Positions 61,291 through 64,000 of a stretch of DNA of 64,000 nucleotides are shown here, one piece after another. Under the pieces are notes generated by a model. The model worked only from the letters and a program-made list of their open reading frames with translations. It did not search any database and was not told the origin of the DNA. Each line of letters opens with the position of its first letter. Within the stretch, counting starts at the first letter, position 1. Origin of the DNA: Streptomyces fagopyri (lineage in GTDB: Bacteria > Actinomycetota > Actinomycetes > Streptomycetales > Streptomycetaceae); assembly GCF_009498275.1 (NCBI RefSeq), contig NZ_CP045643.1:868001-932000 (forward strand), in the 5' to 3' direction. The translations under genes were made by a program, and so were the position numbers.

Positions 61291-61814
61291 GGGGGCTCGG
61301 GGCGCCCTGGGGGGGGTGGGCTTCCTCGAGCGGCCTGTGGTTCCTGGTGCCCCGGTCCGGGCGGACCATGCACATGAGTTCGGGCACGCATCTCATTCCG
61401 CGGCCACGCGGTCACCGGGGCCGCCCGGTTCCGCGGTGATCCTGTTGTCAGCGGGCTCGCCCGGATTCCGCGGCGATTTTGTTTGTCACCGGGCCCGCCC
61501 TCGTTCGGGCGGGACCTGCGTGAGCCGCACAGGTCCGGGTGCGCCGGGGCCGGCATACGGGCGTCCGGGCCGGTGCGTGGGTCACCGGCCCGGACACGGG
61601 CGGCCCGGACGCGGGCGGGGCGGACGCGGGCGGGGCGAGGACGGACGCGGGCCGGACTGCCGCACAGGTTCGGGCCGGTGCACGGGTCAGCGGCCCGCGC
61701 GCCGGCCCGGACCCGTGGAACGGCCGCCGGTCCGGGTGCCGGCCGACCGGTACCCGGACCGGCGACTTCGCCGCGGGCGGATCCGTGTACCGGTCAGCCG
61801 GGCGCCGCCCCGCA

Positions 61815-61909
61815 TCACCGGGTCGGCGTCCCGTACGTCACCGGGTCGGCGTCCCGCCGATCACCCGGATCCCGGTCCCGTGGATCACCGCGTGGGTGTC
61901 CCGTGGGAC
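61815..61909. repeat. Four degenerate 23-25-bp repeats over the EF-G stop codon
   Basis: Units start at 61815, 61838, 61861 and 61885 (TCACCGGGTCGGCGTCCCG and variants). The last one contains the stop and final codons of the EF-G gene, so the downstream units look like copies of the gene's end. Confidence 0.75.
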
Positions 61910-63996
61910 GCCGGGCTGGGCGCCGGGGCGTAACCCGCGGGCCGGGTGGTGAAGACTCCGCGGCCCCGGGTGCGGCTGCGCAACCGCGTCGCGTAGCCGA
62001 AGAGTTCGGCCAGCGGCACGACCGCACTGATCACCACGGCGCCCGCACGCGTGACGGAGCCCGAGACCTGCCCGCGCCGTGCCGCGAGGTCGCCGAGCAC
62101 CCCGCCCACGGCGTCGTCGGGCACGGTGACCGTGAGGTCGACCACCGGTTCCAGCACCACCATCGCGCAGGCCCGCAGCGCCTCCCGCAGCGCGAGCCGC
62201 CCGGCCGTGCGGAACGCCATCTCCGAGGAGTCCTTCGGATGGGTCGCTCCGTCGGTCAGGACGACCCGCACCCCGGTGACCGGATTGCCGCCCAGCGGAC
62301 CCTCGGCCAGCGCGTCCCGGCAACCGGCCTCCACCGCACGGACGTACTCCTGCGGTACCCGCCCGCCGACCACGGCCGAACGGAACCCGAACCGTGTCGC
62401 GCCGTCGTCCGCGAGGTCACCGGGGGTCTCCCGGCCGGCCTCCATCGGCTCCACGTCGATGACGACATGGGCGAACTGGCCCGCGCCACCGTCCTGTTTG
62501 ACGTGCCGGTGGACCAGTCCGGACACCCCGCGGACGACGGTCTCCCGGTAGGCCACCCGCGGCCTGCCGACCCGCACGTCCAGCCCGTGCGCGCGCCGGA
62601 TCTTCTCCACCGCCACCTCCAGATGCAGCTCCCCCAACCCCGACAGCACCGTCTGACCGGTCTCGGGGTCGGTACGGACGACCAGCGAGGGATCCTCCTC
62701 GGCCAGGCGTGCCAGCGCCTGCACCAGGCGGTCCGCGTCGGTGTTCCCGCCGGCCTCGACCGCCACGGAGACGACGGGTTCGGCGACGGCCGGCGGTTCG
62801 AGCACCAAGGGAGCCCCGGGTGCGGACAGCGTCGATCCGGCGCGGGCCGACCTCAGCCCCACCACCGCGACGATGTCACCGGCCACCGCCCCTTCCAGCG
62901 GGGCGTGACGGTCGGCCTGGACCCTCAGGATCCGGCCGATCCGCTCGACGCGCCGCGCGCCGGACTCCCACACCGTCTCTCCCTTCCCGATCGTTCCCGA
63001 ATACACGCGCAGGTACGTCAGCCGCCCCGTGCCCGTGACGTTCACCTTGAACACCAGTGCCGTGAACGGCGCCTGCGGGTCGGCGGCCCGTTCCTGCTCC
63101 GCGCCGGCCCAGGTGCCGCGTACCGGGGGCACGTCCTGCGGCGAGGGCAGATAGGCCACGACCGCGTCCAGCAGCGGTTCGACGCCACGATTGCGGTAGG
63201 CCGAGCCGCACAGCACCACGACGCCGTCACCGGACCGGGTCAGGTCGCGCAGCGCGGCGACCAGGGTCGGCGCGGAGACGCGGCCCTCGGCGCAGAACTC
63301 CTCCAGCGCGGCGGGGTGGAGTTCCGCCACCGCCTCCTCCAGGAGCCGTCGACGGCGGTCCGCCTCGGCGCGCAGAGTCTCCGGCACCGGGCCTTCCTCG
63401 GCCGTGTCCCGGCCGTCGGTCCAGACGAGCGACCGCATGCGCGGCAGGTCCACCACACCGGTGAAACCGGACTCCGTACCGATCGGCAACTGGACGACCA
63501 GCGGGGCCGGATGCAGGCGCTCCCGGATCGAGTCGACGGCCGCGTCGAGGTCGGCGCCGGCACGGTCCAGCTTGTTGACGAAGGCGATCCTCGGCACGCC
63601 GTACCGGTCGGCCTGCCGCCACACCGACTCGCTCTGCGGCTCCACTCCGGCGACGGCGTCGAACACCGCGACGGCCCCGTCGAGGACCCGCAGCGAACGC
63701 GCCACCTCGTCGGAGAAGTCGACGTGTCCCGGGGTGTCGATCAGATTGATGCGGTGCCCGTCCCAGTCACAGCTGACGGCCGCGGCGAAGATGGTGATGC
63801 CACGGTCGCGCTCCTGCGGGTCGAAGTCGGTGACGGTCGTGCCGTCGTGGACCTCACCGCGCTTGTGGGTGGTCCCGGTGACGTACAGGATCCGCTCGGT
63901 GAGGGTGGTCTTGCCGGCGTCGACGTGGGCGAGGATGCCCAGGTTGCGGACGGCGGTCGGTGGATTTTCGGGATGACGGTGCAGGTCGGTGCGCAC
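61885..63996 (-). CDS. Elongation factor G paralogue (EF-G2-like GTPase)
   Basis: 703 aa if started at the GTG at 63994-63996, 4 nt from the window edge; the true start could lie just outside. G motifs: AHVDAGKTT (23-31), RGIT switch I near 65, DTPGHVDF (87-94) and FVNKLD near 139. Domains II-V follow to a Pro-rich end. The size and the [20 protein letters not shown] segment fit the actinobacterial EF-G-like proteins that exist beside the str-operon fusA and resemble ribosomal-protection proteins. It may act in translocation, ribosome recycling or protection under stress. Convergent with the sigma gene. Confidence 0.88.
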   Translation of the reverse strand: MRTDLHRHPENPPTAVRNLGILAHVDAGKTTLTERILYVTGTTHKRGEVHDGTTVTDFDPQERDRGITIFAAAVSCDWDGHRINLIDTPGHVDFSDEVARSLRVLDGAVAVFDAVAGVEPQSESVWRQADRYGVPRIAFVNKLDRAGADLDAAVDSIRERLHPAPLVVQLPIGTESGFTGVVDLPRMRSLVWTDGRDTAEEGPVPETLRAEADRRRRLLEEAVAELHPAALEEFCAEGRVSAPTLVAALRDLTRSGDGVVVLCGSAYRNRGVEPLLDAVVAYLPSPQDVPPVRGTWAGAEQERAADPQAPFTALVFKVNVTGTGRLTYLRVYSGTIGKGETVWESGARRVERIGRILRVQADRHAPLEGAVAGDIVAVVGLRSARAGSTLSAPGAPLVLEPPAVAEPVVSVAVEAGGNTDADRLVQALARLAEEDPSLVVRTDPETGQTVLSGLGELHLEVAVEKIRRAHGLDVRVGRPRVAYRETVVRGVSGLVHRHVKQDGGAGQFAHVVIDVEPMEAGRETPGDLADDGATRFGFRSAVVGGRVPQEYVRAVEAGCRDALAEGPLGGNPVTGVRVVLTDGATHPKDSSEMAFRTAGRLALREALRACAMVVLEPVVDLTVTVPDDAVGGVLGDLAARRGQVSGSVTRAGAVVISAVVPLAELFGYATRLRSRTRGRGVFTTRPAGYAPAPSPASHGTPTR

Positions 63997-64000
63997 GGCC

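Noticed and set aside
1..64000. tRNA genes, CRISPR arrays, insertion sequences, integrases
   Set aside because: Looked for on both strands by eye; no T-loop signatures, spaced repeats or transposase motifs were found.

Overview
The window is chromosomal DNA from a Streptomyces or a very close actinomycete. It has extreme GC content with G/C at almost every third codon position, frequent GTG starts, purine-rich ribosome binding sites, Tat and Sec signal peptides, many paralogous anti-sigma kinases and STAS proteins, a spore-associated protein, and a few in-frame TTA codons of the kind read by the bldA tRNA. No tRNA, rRNA, CRISPR array, transposase, integrase or prophage gene was seen. The content looks like arm-type accessory and stress-response chromosome rather than core metabolism.

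Layout. 1-6 kb: spore-associated protein (cut by the window edge), a 1151-aa secreted phosphodiesterase fusion and an MHYT membrane sensor. 5.7-12.3 kb: a partner-switching hub made of an anti-sigma HATPase, two STAS proteins, a 1387-aa hybrid kinase/receiver/SpoIIE phosphatase/anti-sigma protein and its overlapping STAS partner. 12.3-26 kb: small hypotheticals, a hotdog thioesterase, a secreted GH54-like arabinofuranosidase with two lectin domains, a DsbA-like protein behind a palindromic operator, an overlapping ribB-HAD pair, a Tat-exported metallophosphoesterase, an L,D-transpeptidase lipoprotein, a decayed gene, DinB, a D-2-hydroxyacid dehydrogenase and a cytosolic 5'-nucleotidase. 26.5-29 kb: a phosphate transporter, a small membrane protein and polyphosphate kinase 2. 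29.2-37.3 kb: the most unusual locus, a receiver fused to an APH-like kinase, a 1621-aa HATPase/double-phosphoribosyltransferase/HATPase protein ending 2 nt before it, and a divergent pentapeptide-like membrane protein. 37.5-51 kb: roadblock protein, ArsR regulator, GPP34, SGNH lipase, UBP zinc finger, FUSC transporter, ECF-type sigma factor, MpaB-like oxygenase, STAND ATPase and MerR/B12-type regulator. 51-64 kb: cysteine-desulfurase-like enzyme, a second STAS/HATPase pair, PRC-barrel protein, a second SpoIIE phosphatase, small membrane proteins, Dps, a MEDS-HATPase regulator divergent from a SigB/F-type sigma factor, and an EF-G paralogue.

How the parts may work together. At least nine genes carry parts of SigB-type partner switching (sensor phosphatase, STAS antagonist, HATPase anti-sigma kinase, sigma factor). 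Typical stress outputs lie beside them (Dps, PRC-barrel and small hydrophobic proteins). This suggests a stress or development regulon with several inputs. The pit-ppk2 operon couples phosphate uptake to polyphosphate/nucleotide metabolism. The 29-36 kb locus is the best candidate for a little-described signalling or conflict system: it joins ATPase, receiver, protein-kinase-like and PRPP-binding modules, and the large gene has a TTA codon that would tie it to bldA and development.

Limits. All assignments come from reading motifs in the translated sequence. No database search, structure prediction or base-composition calculation was run.
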